Positions 9,024 through 20,679 of a DNA stretch of 64,000 nucleotides are shown here, piece by piece. The stretch lies in assembly GCF_027744825.2 (NCBI RefSeq), contig NC_071340.1:813501-877500 (forward strand), in the 5' to 3' direction. Every line of letters begins with the position of its first letter. Position 1 is the first letter of the stretch. The translations under genes were made by a program, and so were the position numbers. Under the pieces are notes generated by a model. It was not told the DNA's origin. It saw only the letters and a program-made list of their open reading frames with translations, and ran no database searches. Origin of the DNA: Synchiropus splendidus (lineage: Eukaryota; Chordata; Actinopteri; Syngnathiformes; Callionymidae).

Positions 9024-11655
9024 TAACTTTTCAGGAAAGCTTCAGAACATGAAATTTTAACCTCCCACTATAGCAGAAAGGGTCTTTCTAGTAGTTGCAC
9101 ATCAAATCTAAACTGTCTGAAGTGTTTTTCCAAAGTTATCAACACTTTTATGTTTGGCGTTCCGAAACCCACCTTATCTCAGGCTGAAAAGCGTTTTTAC
9201 GCATTGTGCCATAACTTTTCAGGGAAGCTTCAGAACATGAAATTTTAACCTCCCACTATAGCAGAAAGGATCTTTCTAGTAGGTGCACATCAAATCTAAG
9301 CTCTCTGAAGTGTTTTTCGAAAGTTATCAACACTTTTATGTTTGGCGTTCCGAAACCCACCTTATCTCAGGCTGAAAAGCGTTTTTGTGCATTGTGCCAT
9401 AACTTTTCAGGAAAGCTTCAGAACATGAAATTTTAACCTCCCACTATAGCAGAAAGGGTCTTTCTAGTAGTTGCACATCAAATCTAAACTGTCTGAAGTG
9501 TTTTTCCAAAGTTATTAACACTTTTATGTTTGGCGTTCCGAAACCCACCTTATCTCAGGCTGAAAAGCGTTTTTGTGCATTGTGCCATAACTTTTCAGGG
9601 AAGCTTCAGAACATGAAATTTTAACCTCCCACTATAGCAGAAAGGGTCTTTCTAGTAGTTGCACATCAAATCTAAACTGTCTGAAGTGTTTTTCCAAAGT
9701 TATCAACACTTTTATGTTTGGCGTTCCGAAACCCACCTTATCTCAGGCTGAAAAGCGTTTTTACGCATTGTGCCATAACTTTTCAGGGAAGCTTCAGAAC
9801 ATGAAATTTTAACCTACCACTATAGCAGAAAGGGTCTTTCTAGTAGTTGCACATCAAATCTAAACTGTCTGAAGTGTTTTTCCAAAGTTATCAACACTTT
9901 TATGTTTGGCGTTCCGAAACCCACCTTATCTCAGGCTGAAAAGCGTTTTTGTGCATTGTGCCATAACTTTTCAGGGAAGCTTCAGAACATGAAATTTTAA
10001 CCTCCCACTATAGCAGAATGGGTCTTTCTAGTAGTTGCACATCAAATCTAAGCTGTCTGAAGTGTTTTTCCAAAGTTATCAACACTTTTATGTTTGGCGT
10101 TCCGAAACCCACCTTATCTCAGGCTGAAAAGCGTTTTTGTGCATTGTGCCATAACTTTTCAGGAAAGCTTCAGAACATGAAATTTTAACCTCCCACTATA
10201 GCAGAAAGGGTCTTTCTAGTAGTTGCACATCAAATCTAAACTGTCTGAAGTGTTTTTCCAAAGTTATCAACACTTTTATGTTTGGCGTTCCGAAACCCAC
10301 CTTATCTCAGGCTGAAAAGCGTTTTTACGCATTGTGCCATAACTTTTCAGGGAAGCTTCAGAACATGAAATTTTAACCTCCCACTATAGCAGAAAGGGTC
10401 TTTCTAGTAGGTGCACATCAAATCTAAGCTCTCTGAAGTGTTTTTCGAAAGTTATCAACACTTTTATGTTTGGCGTTCCGAAACCCACCTTATCTCAGGC
10501 TGAAAAGCGTTTTTGTGCATTGTGCCATAACTTTTCAGGGAAGCTTCAGAACATGAAATTTTAACCTCCCACTATAGCAGAAAGGGTCTTTCTAGTAGTT
10601 GCACATCAAATCTAAACTGTCTGAAGTGTTTTTCCAAAGTTATTAACACTTTTATGTTTGGCGTTCCGAAACCCACCTTATCTCAGGCTGAAAAGCGTTT
10701 TTGTGCATTGTGCCATAACTTTTCAGGGAAGCTTCAGAACATGAAATTTTAACCTCCCACTATAGCAGAAAGGGTCTTTCTAGTAGTTGCACATCAAATC
10801 TAAGCTGTCTGAAGTGTTTTTCAAAAGTTATCAACACTTTTATGTTTGGCGTTCCGAAACCCACCTTATCTCAGGCTGAAAAGCGTTTTTGTGCATTGTG
10901 CCATAACTTTTCAGGAAAGCTTCAGAACATGAAATTTTAACCTCTCACTATAGCAGAAAGGGTCTTTCTAGTAGTTGCACATCAAATCTAAACTGTCTGA
11001 AGTGTTTTTCCAAAGTTATCAACACTTTTATGTTTGGCGTTCCGAAACCCACCTTATCTCAGGCTGAAAAGCGTTTTTACGCATTGTGCCATAACTTTTC
11101 AGGGAAGCTTCAGAACATGAAATTTTAACCTCCCACTATAGCAGAAAGGGTCTTTCTAGTAGGTGCACATCAAATCTAAGCTCTCTGAAGTGTTTTTCGA
11201 AAGTTATCAACACTTTTATGTTTGGCGTTCCGAAACCCACCTTATCTCAGGCTGAAAAGCGTTTTTGTGCATTGTGCCATAACTTTTCAGGAAAGCTTCA
11301 GAACATGAAATTTTAACCTCCCACTATAGCAGAAAGTGTCTTTCTAGTAGTTGCACATCAAATCTAAACTGTCTGAAGTGTTTTTCAAAAGTTATTAACA
11401 CTTTTATGTTTGGCGTTCCGAAACCCACCTTATCTCAGGCTGAAAAGCCTTTTTGTGCATTGTGCCATAACTTTTCAGGGAAGCTTCAGAACATGAAATT
11501 TTAACCTCCCACTATAGCAGAAAGGGTCTTTCTAGTAGTTGCACATCAAATCTAAACTGTCTGAAGTGTTTTTCCAAAGTTATCAACACTTTTATGTTTG
11601 GCGTTCCGAAACCCACCTTACCTCAGGCTGAAAAGCGTTTTTACGCATTGTGCCA
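8272..11655 (+). repeat. 18-monomer block, copy 1 (4136-bp offset)
   Basis: The class order is C-C-F-G-A-B-C-A'-K-G-A-B-C-J-A-B-S-A'. It carries these rare markers: AAAGGATC in the B at 9212, CCTACCAC in the K at 9776, CAGAATGGG in the G at 9964, CCTCTCAC in the A at 10904, A108 in the S at 11280 and TTACCTCAG in the A' at 11468. All recur 4136 bp (22 monomers) downstream. A private AAAAGCCTT occurs in the S monomer. Confidence 0.88.
10716..10903 (+). repeat. Class J monomer (A108)
   Basis: Class J has G89 and G92 (TAAGCTG) with TTTTTCAAAAG. I count 20 copies between 10716 and 63543. They are absent from 1..10715 and from 40608..53391. Seventeen of the 20 are followed by an A or A' monomer. 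J marks the middle and right-hand higher-order repeats, as the F-G pair marks the other type. Confidence 0.85.
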
Positions 11656-12407
11656 TAACTTTTCAGGGAAGCTTCAGAACATGAAATTTTAACCTCCCAC
11701 TATAGCAGAAAGGGTCTTTCTAGTAGGTGCACATCAAATCTAAACTGTCTGAAGTGTTTTTCCAAAGTTATTAACACTTTTATGTTTGGCGTTCCGAAAC
11801 CCACCTTATCTCAGGCTGAAAAGCGTTTTTGTGCATTGTGCCATAACTTTTCAGGGAAGCTTCAGAACATGAAATTTTAACCTCCCACTATAGCAGAAAG
11901 GGTCTTTCTAGTAGTTGCACATCAAATCTAAACTGTCTGAAGTGTTTTTCCAAAGTTATTAACACTTTTATGTTTGGCGTTCCGAAACCCACCTTATCTC
12001 AGGCTGAAAAGCGTTTTTGTGCATTGTGCCATAACTTTTCAGGGAAGCTTCAGAACATGAAATTTTAACCTCCCACTATAGCAGAAAGGGTCTTTCTAGT
12101 AGTTGCACATCAAATCTAAACTGTCTGAAGTGTTTTTCCAAAGTTATTAACACTTTTATGTTTGGCGTTCCGAAACCCACCTTACCTCAGGCTGAAAAGC
12201 GTTTTTACGCATTGTGCCATAACTTTTCAGGGAAGCTTCAGAACATGAAATTTTAACCTCCCACTATAGCAGAAAGGGTCTTTCTAGTAGGTGCACATCA
12301 AATCTAAACTGTCTGAAGTGTTTTTCCAAAGTTATTAACACTTTTATGTTTGGCGTTCCGAAACCCACCTTATCTCAGGCTGAAAAGCGTTTTTGTGCAT
12401 TGTGCCA
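11656..12407 (+). repeat. G72 hybrid and C segment between the 22-mer copies
   Basis: The monomers at 11656 and 12220 start like class B (G72) but continue like class C (A89, C108, T117), so each looks like a B/C fusion with a joint between p72 and p89. They are separated by a C at 11844 and an A/C hybrid at 12032. The arrangement fits a local 3-monomer (564-bp) tandem duplication. Confidence 0.75.
12032..12219 (+). repeat. Hybrid monomer: C left part, A' right part
   Basis: The left part has T117, typical of C. The right part has TTACCTCAG and ACGCA, a pair of markers otherwise seen in the A' monomers at 11468 and 15604. The joint lies between p117 and p154. It sits at the boundary of the 3-monomer duplication 11656..12219 and 12220..12783, as expected for an unequal-exchange junction. 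Confidence 0.75.
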
Positions 12408-15400
12408 TAACTTTTCAGGGAAGCTTCAGAACATGAAATTTTAACCTCCCACTATAGCAGAAAGGGTCTTTCTAGTAGTTGCACATCAAATCTAAACTGT
12501 CTGAAGTGTTTTTCCAAAGTTATTAACACTTTTATGTTTGGCGTTCCGAAACCCACCTTATCTCAGGCTGAAAAGCGTTTTTGTGCATTGTGCCATAACT
12601 TTTCAGGGAAGCTTCAGAACATGAAATTTTAACCTCCCACTATAGCAGAAAGGGTCTTTCTAGTAGTTGCACATCAAATCTAAACTGTCTGAAGTGTTTT
12701 TCCAAAGTTATTAACACTTTTATGTTTGGCGTTCCGAAACCCACCTTATCTCAGGCTGAAAAGCGTTTTTGTGCATTGTGCCATAACTTTTCAGGGAAGC
12801 TTCAGAACATGAAATTTTAACCTCCCACTATAGCAGAAAGGGTCTTTCTAGTAGTTGCACATCAAATCTAAACTGTCTGAAGTGTTTTTCCAAAGTTATC
12901 AACACATTTATGTTTGGCGTTCCGAAACCCACCTTATCTCAGGCTGAAAAGCGTTTTTGTGCATTGTGCCATAACTTTTCAGGGAAGCTTCAGAACATGA
13001 AATTTTAACCTCCCACTATAGCAGAAAGGGTCTTTCTAGTAGTTGCACATCAAATCTAAGCTGTCTGAAGTGTTTTTCCAAAGTTATCAACACTTTTATG
13101 TTTGGCGTTCCGAAACCCACCTTATCTCAGGCTGAAAAGCGTTTTTGTGCATTGTGCCATAACTTTTCAGGAAAGCTTCAGAACATGAAATTTTAACCTC
13201 CCACTATAGCAGAAAGGGTCTTTCTAGTAGTTGCACATCAAATCTAAACTGTCTGAAGTGTTTTTCCAAAGTTATCAACACTTTTATGTTTGGCGTTCCG
13301 AAACCCACCTTATCTCAGGCTGAAAAGCGTTTTTACGCATTGTGCCATAACTTTTCAGGGAAGCTTCAGAACATGAAATTTTAACCTCCCACTATAGCAG
13401 AAAGGATCTTTCTAGTAGGTGCACATCAAATCTAAGCTCTCTGAAGTGTTTTTCGAAAGTTATCAACACTTTTATGTTTGGCGTTCCGAAACCCACCTTA
13501 TCTCAGGCTGAAAAGCGTTTTTGTGCATTGTGCCATAACTTTTCAGGAAAGCTTCAGAACATGAAATTTTAACCTCCCACTATAGCAGAAAGGGTCTTTC
13601 TAGTAGTTGCACATCAAATCTAAACTGTCTGAAGTGTTTTTCCAAAGTTATTAACACTTTTATGTTTGGCGTTCCGAAACCCACCTTATCTCAGGCTGAA
13701 AAGCGTTTTTGTGCATTGTGCCATAACTTTTCAGGGAAGCTTCAGAACATGAAATTTTAACCTCCCACTATAGCAGAAAGGGTCTTTCTAGTAGTTGCAC
13801 ATCAAATCTAAACTGTCTGAAGTGTTTTTCCAAAGTTATCAACACTTTTATGTTTGGCGTTCCGAAACCCACCTTATCTCAGGCTGAAAAGCGTTTTTAC
13901 GCATTGTGCCATAACTTTTCAGGGAAGCTTCAGAACATGAAATTTTAACCTACCACTATAGCAGAAAGGGTCTTTCTAGTAGTTGCACATCAAATCTAAA
14001 CTGTCTGAAGTGTTTTTCCAAAGTTATCAACACTTTTATGTTTGGCGTTCCGAAACCCACCTTATCTCAGGCTGAAAAGCGTTTTTGTGCATTGTGCCAT
14101 AACTTTTCAGGGAAGCTTCAGAACATGAAATTTTAACCTCCCACTATAGCAGAATGGGTCTTTCTAGTAGTTGCACATCAAATCTAAGCTGTCTGAAGTG
14201 TTTTTCCAAAGTTATCAACACTTTTATGTTTGGCGTTCCGAAACCCACCTTATCTCAGGCTGAAAAGCGTTTTTGTGCATTGTGCCATAACTTTTCAGGA
14301 AAGCTTCAGAACATGAAATTTTAACCTCCCACTATAGCAGAAAGGGTCTTTCTAGTAGTTGCACATCAAATCTAAACTGTCTGAAGTGTTTTTCCAAAGT
14401 TATCAACACTTTTATGTTTGGCGTTCCGAAACCCACCTTATCTCAGGCTGAAAAGCGTTTTTACGCATTGTGCCATAACTTTTCAGGGAAGCTTCAGAAC
14501 ATGAAATTTTAACCTCCCACTATAGCAGAAAGGGTCTTTCTAGTAGGTGCACATCAAATCTAAGCTCTCTGAAGTGTTTTTCGAAAGTTATCAACACTTT
14601 TATGTTTGGCGTTCCGAAACCCACCTTATCTCAGGCTGAAAAGCGTTTTTGTGCATTGTGCCATAACTTTTCAGGGAAGCTTCAGAACATGAAATTTTAA
14701 CCTCCCACTATAGCAGAAAGGGTCTTTCTAGTAGTTGCACATCAAATCTAAACTGTCTGAAGTGTTTTTCCAAAGTTATTAACACTTTTATGTTTGGCGT
14801 TCCGAAACCCACCTTATCTCAGGCTGAAAAGCGTTTTTGTGCATTGTGCCATAACTTTTCAGGGAAGCTTCAGAACATGAAATTTTAACCTCCCACTATA
14901 GCAGAAAGGGTCTTTCTAGTAGTTGCACATCAAATCTAAGCTGTCTGAAGTGTTTTTCAAAAGTTATCAACACTTTTATGTTTGGCGTTCCGAAACCCAC
15001 CTTATCTCAGGCTGAAAAGCGTTTTTGTGCATTGTGCCATAACTTTTCAGGAAAGCTTCAGAACATGAAATTTTAACCTCTCACTATAGCAGAAAGGGTC
15101 TTTCTAGTAGTTGCACATCAAATCTAAACTGTCTGAAGTGTTTTTCCAAAGTTATCAACACTTTTATGTTTGGCGTTCCGAAACCCACCTTATCTCAGGC
15201 TGAAAAGCGTTTTTACGCATTGTGCCATAACTTTTCAGGGAAGCTTCAGAACATGAAATTTTAACCTCCCACTATAGCAGAAAGGGTCTTTCTAGTAGGT
15301 GCACATCAAATCTAAGCTCTCTGAAGTGTTTTTCGAAAGTTATCAACACTTTTATGTTTGGCGTTCCGAAACCCACCTTATCTCAGGCTGAAAAGCGTTT

Positions 15401-15791
15401 TTGTGCATTGTGCCATAACTTTTCAGGAAAGCTTCAGAACATGAAATTTTAACCTCCCACTATAGCAGAAAGTGTCTTTCTAGTAGTTGCACATCAAATC
15501 TAAACTGTCTGAAGTGTTTTTCAAAAGTTATTAACACTTTTATGTTTGGCGTTCCGAAACCCACCTTATCTCAGGCTGAAAAGCGTTTTTGTGCATTGTG
15601 CCATAACTTTTCAGGGAAGCTTCAGAACATGAAATTTTAACCTCCCACTATAGCAGAAAGGGTCTTTCTAGTAGTTGCACATCAAATCTAAACTGTCTGA
15701 AGTGTTTTTCCAAAGTTATCAACACTTTTATGTTTGGCGTTCCGAAACCCACCTTACCTCAGGCTGAAAAGCGTTTTTACGCATTGTGCCA
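12408..15791 (+). repeat. 18-monomer block, copy 2 (4136-bp offset)
   Basis: This block repeats 8272..11655 with the same class order and the same rare markers, for example CCTACCAC near 13951, CAGAATGGG near 14151 and CCTCTCAC near 15077. I found two differences from copy 1: TAAGCTGTCT against TAAGCGGTCT, and AAAAGCGTT against AAAAGCCTT. Both can be explained as private changes in copy 1. Confidence 0.88.
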
Positions 15792-18423
15792 TAACTTTTC
15801 AGGGAAGCTTCAGAACATGAAATTTTAACCTCCCACTATAGCAGAAAGGGTCTTTCTAGTAGGTGCACATCAAATCTAAGCTGTCTGAAGTGTTTTTCGA
15901 AAGTTATCAACACTTTTATGTTTGGCGTTCCGAAACCCACCTTATCTCAGGCTGAAAAGCGTTTTTGTGCATTGTGCCATAACTCTTCAGGGAAGCTTCA
16001 GAACATGAAATTTTAACCTCCCACTATAGCAGAAAGGGTCTTTCTAGTAGGTGCACATCAAATCTAAGCTCTCTGAAGTGTTTTTCGAAAGTTATCAACA
16101 CTTTTATGTTTGGCGTTCCGAAACCCACCTTATCTCAGGCTGAAAAGCGTTTTTGTGCATTGTGCCATAAGTTTTCAGGGAAGCTTCAGAACATGAAATT
16201 TTAACCTCCCACTATAGCAGAAAGGGTCTTTCTAGTAGTTGCACATCAAATCTAAACTGTCTGAAGTGTTTTTCCAAAGTTATCAACACTTTTATGTTTG
16301 GCGTTCCGAAACCCACCTTATCTCAGGCTGAAAAGCGTTTTTACGCATTGTGCCATAAGTTTTCAGGGAAGCTTCAGAACATGAAATTTTAACCTCCCAC
16401 TATAGCAGAAAGGGTCTTTCTAGTAGGTGCACATCAAATCTAAGCTCTCTGAAGTGTTTTTCGAAAGTTATCAACACTTTTATGTTTGGCGTTCCGAAAC
16501 CCACCTTATCTCAGGCTGAAAAGCGTTTTTGTGCATTGTGCCATAACTTTTCAGGAAAGCTTCAGAACATGAAATTTTAACCTCCCACTATAGCAGAAAG
16601 GGTCTTTCTAGTAGTTGCACATCAAATCTAAACTGTCTGAAGTGTTTTTCCAAAGTTATCAACACTTTTATGTTTGGCGTTCCGAAACCCACCTTATCTC
16701 AGGCTGAAAAGCGTTTTTACGCATTGTGCCATAACTTTTCAGGGAAGCTTCAGAACATGAAATTTTAACCTCCCACTATAGCAGAAAGGGTCTTTCTAGT
16801 AGGTGCACATCAAATCTAAGCTCTCTGAAGTGTTTTTCGAAAGTTATCAACACTTTTATGTTTGGCGTTCCGAAACCCACCTTATCTCAAGCTGAAAAGC
16901 GTTTTTGTGCATTGTGCCATAACTTTTCAGGAAAGCTTCAGAACATGAAATTTTAACCTCCCACTATAGCAGAAAGGGTCTTTCTAGTAGTTGCACATCA
17001 AATCTAAACTGTCTGAAGTGTTTTTCCAAAGTTATCAACACTTTTATGTTTGGGGTTCCGAAACCCACCTTATCTCAGGCTGAAAAGCGTTTTTGTGCAT
17101 TGTGCCATAACTTTTCAGGAAAGCTTCAGAACATGAAATTTTAACCTCCCACTATAGCAGAAAGGGTCTTTCTAGTAGTTGCACATCAAATCTAAACTGT
17201 CTGAAGTGTTTTTCCAAAGTTATCAACACTTTTATGTTTGGCGTTCCGAAACCCACCTTATCTCAGGCTGAAAAGCGTTTTTACGCATTGTGCCATAACT
17301 TTTCAGGGAAGCTTCAGAACATGAAATTTTAACCTCCCACTATAGCAGAAAGGGTCTTTCTAGTAGGTGCACATCAAATCTAAGCTCTCTGAAGTGTTTT
17401 TCGAAAGTTATCAACACTTTTATGTTTGGGGTTCCGAAACCCACCTTATCTCAGGCTGAAAAGCGTTTTTGTGCATTGTGCCATAACTTTTCAGGGAAGC
17501 TTCAGAACATGAAATTTTAACCTCCCACTATAGCAGAAAGTGTCTTTCTAGTAGTTGCACATCAAATCTAAACTGTCTGAAGTGTTTTTCCAAAGTTATT
17601 AACACTTTTATGTTTGGCGTTCCGAAACCCACTTTATCTCAGGCTGAAAAGCGTTTTTGTGCATTGTGCCATAACTTTTCAGGGAAGCTTCAGAACATGA
17701 AATTTTAACCTCCCACTATAGCAGAAAGGGTCTTTCTAGTAGTTGCACATCAAATCTAAACTGTCTGAAGTGTTTTTCCAAAGTTATCAACACTTTTATG
17801 TTTGGCGTTCCGAAACCCACCTTATCTCAGGCTGAAAAGCGTTTTTGTGCATTGTGCCATAACTTTTCAGGGAAGCTTCAGAACATGAAATTTTAACCTC
17901 CCACTATAGCAGAAAGGGTCTTTCCAGTAGTTGCACATCAAATCTAAGCTGTCTGAAGTGTTTTTCCAAAGTTATCAACACTTTTATGTTTGGCGTTCCG
18001 AAACCCACCTTATCTCAGGCTGAAAAGCGTTTTTGTGCATTGTGCCATAACTTTTCAGGAAAGCTTCAGAACATGAAATTTTAACCTCCCACTATAGCAG
18101 AAAGGGTCTTTCTAGTAGTTGCACATCAAATCTAAACTGTCTGAAGTGTTTTTCCAAAGTTATCAACACTTTTATGTTTGGCGTTCCGAAACCCACCTTA
18201 TCTCAGGCTGAAAAGCGTTTTTACGCATTGTGCCATAACTTTTCAGGGAAGCTTCAGAACATGAAATTTTAACCTCCCACTATAGCAGAAAGGGTCTTTC
18301 TAGTAGGTGCACATCAAATCTAAGCTCTCTGAAGTGTTTTTCGAAAGTTATCAACACTTTTATGTTTGGCGTTCCGAAACCCACCTTATCTCAGGCTGAA
18401 AAGCGTTTTTGTGCATTGTGCCA
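15792..18423 (+). repeat. Irregular A/B-rich stretch, 14 monomers
   Basis: The order is B2-B-A'-B-A-B-K-A-B-S-K-G-A-B, with several private marks. ATAACTCTTCAG occurs once at the start of the monomer at 15980. ATAAGTTTTCAG occurs in two adjacent monomers (16168 and 16356). GGGGTTCC occurs in the monomers at 16920 and 17296. I see no longer repeat of this order elsewhere in the window. Confidence 0.7.
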
Positions 18424-20679
18424 TAACTTTTCAGGAAAGCTTCAGAACATGAAATTTTAACCTCCCACTATAGCAGAAAGGGTATTTCTAGTAGTTGCAC
18501 ATCAAATCTAAACTGTCTGAAGTGTTTTTCCAAAGTTATTAACACTTTTATGTTTGGCGTTCCGAAACCCACCTTATCTCAGGCTGAAAAGCGTTTTTGT
18601 GCATTGTGCCATAACTTTTCAGGGAAGCTTCAGAACATGAAATTTTAACCTCCCACTATAGCAGAAAGGGTCTTTCTAGTAGTTGCACATCAAATCTAAA
18701 CTGTCTGAAGTGTTTTTCCAAAGTTATCAACACTTTTATGTTTGGCGTTCCGAAACCCACCTTATCTCAGGCTGAAAAGCGTTTTTACGCATTGTGCCAT
18801 AACTTTTCAGGGAAGCTTCAGAACATGAAATTTTAACCTCCCACTATAGCAGAAAGGGTCTTTCTAGTAGTTGCACATCAAATCTAAACTGTCTGAAGTG
18901 TTTTTCCAAAGTTATCAACACTTTTATGTTTGGCGTTCCGAAACCCACCTTATCTCAGGCTGAAAAGCGTTTTTGTGCATTGTGCCATAACTTTTCAGGG
19001 AAGCTTCAGAACATGAAATTTTAACCTCCCACTATAGCAGAAAGGGTCTTTCTAGTAGGTGCACATCAAATCTAAGCTGTCTGAAGTGTTTTTCCAAAGT
19101 TATCAACACTTTTATGTTTGGCGTTCCGAAACCCACCTTATCTCAGGCTGAAAAGCGTTTTTGTGCATTGTGCCATAACTTTTCAGGGAAGCTTCAGAAC
19201 ATGAAATTTTAACCTCCCACTATAGCAGAAAGGGTCTTTCTAGTAGTTGCACATCAAATCTAAACTGTCTGAAGTGTTTTTCCAAAGTTATCAACACTTT
19301 TATGTTTGGCGTTCCGAAACCCACCTTATCTCAGGCTGAAAAGCGTTTTTACGCATTGTGCCATAACTTTTCAGGGAAGCTTCAGAACATGAAATTTTAA
19401 CCTCCCACTATAGCAGAAAGGGTCTTTCTAGTAGTTGCACATCAAATCTAAGCTGTCTGAAGTGTTTTTCAAAAGTTATCAACACTTTTATGTTTGGCGT
19501 TCCGAAACCCACCTTACCTCAGGCTGAAAAGCGTTTTTGTGCATTGTGCCATAACTTTTCAGGAAAGCTTCAGAACATGAAATTTTAACCTCCCACTATA
19601 GCAGAAAGGGTCTTTCTAGTAGTTGCACATCAAATCTAAACTGTCTGAAGTGTTTTTCCAAAGTTATCAACGGTTTTATGTTTGGCGTTCCGAAACCCAC
19701 CTTATCTCAGGCTGAAAAGCGTTTTTACGCATTGTGCCATAACTTTTCAGGGAAGCTTCAGAACATGAAATTTTAACCTCCCACTATAGCAGAAAGGGTC
19801 TTTCTAGTAGGTGCACATCAAATCTAAGCTGTCTGAAGTGTTTTTCGAAAGTTATCAACACTTTTATGTTTGGCGTTCCGAAACCCACCTTATCTCAGGC
19901 TGAAAAGCGTTTTTGTGCATTGTGCCATAACTTTTCAGGAAAGCTTCAGAACATGAAATTTTAACCTCCCACTGTAGCAGAAAGGGTCTTTCTAGTAGTT
20001 GCACATCAAATCTAAACTGTCTGAAGTGTTTTTCCAAAGTTATCAACACTTTTATGTTTGGCGTTCCGAAACACACCTTATCTCAGGCTGAAAAGCGTTT
20101 TTGTGCATTGTGCCATAACTTTTCAGGGAAGCTTCAGAGCATGAAATTTTAACCTCCCACTGTAGCAGAAAGGGTCTTTCTAGTAGTTGCACATCAAATC
20201 TAAGCTGTCTGAAGTGTTTTTCAAAAGTTATCAACACTTTTATGTTTGGCGTTCCGAAACCCACCTTATCTCAGGCTGAAAAGCGTTTTTGTGCATTGTG
20301 CCATAACTTTTCAGGAAAGCTTCAGAACATGAAATTTTAACCTCCCACTATAGCAGAAAGGGTCTTTCTAGTAGTTGCACATCAAATCTAAACTGTCTGA
20401 AGTGTTTTTCCAAAGTTATCAACACTTTTATGTTTGGCGTTCCGAAACCCACCTTATCTCAGGCTGAAAAGCGTTTTTACGCATTGTGCCATAACTTTTC
20501 AGGGAAGCTTCAGAACATGACATTTTAACCTCCCACTATAGCAGAAAGGGTCTTTCTAGTAGGTGCACATCAAATCTAAGCTCTCTGAAGTGTTTTTCGA
20601 AAGTTATCAACACTTTTATGTTTGGCGTTCCGAAACCCACCTTATCTCAGGCTGAAAAGCGTTTTTGTGCATTGTGCCA
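18424..20679 (+). repeat. 12-monomer J-type block, copy 1
   Basis: The order is C-A'-K-L-A'-J-A-B2-K-J-A-B. The first monomer carries GGGTATTTC, which changes the last base pair of the p52-66 stem. L (18988..19175) combines G72 and G89 with C108. The block recurs at 52452 and 57340. Private changes here include CAACGGTTTT in the A at 19552, CACTGTAGC at 19928 and 20116, and GAACATGACATT at 20492. Confidence 0.82.

Noticed and set aside
19864..20264. Two minus-strand open frames of 70 codons (19864..20076 and 20052..20264)
   Set aside because: They exist only because CACTATAGC is CACTGTAGC in these monomers, which removes a stop codon on the minus strand. They start at GTG codons, read across monomer boundaries and have no recognisable domain. 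Since 188 is not a multiple of 3, the frame cannot be kept through the array.
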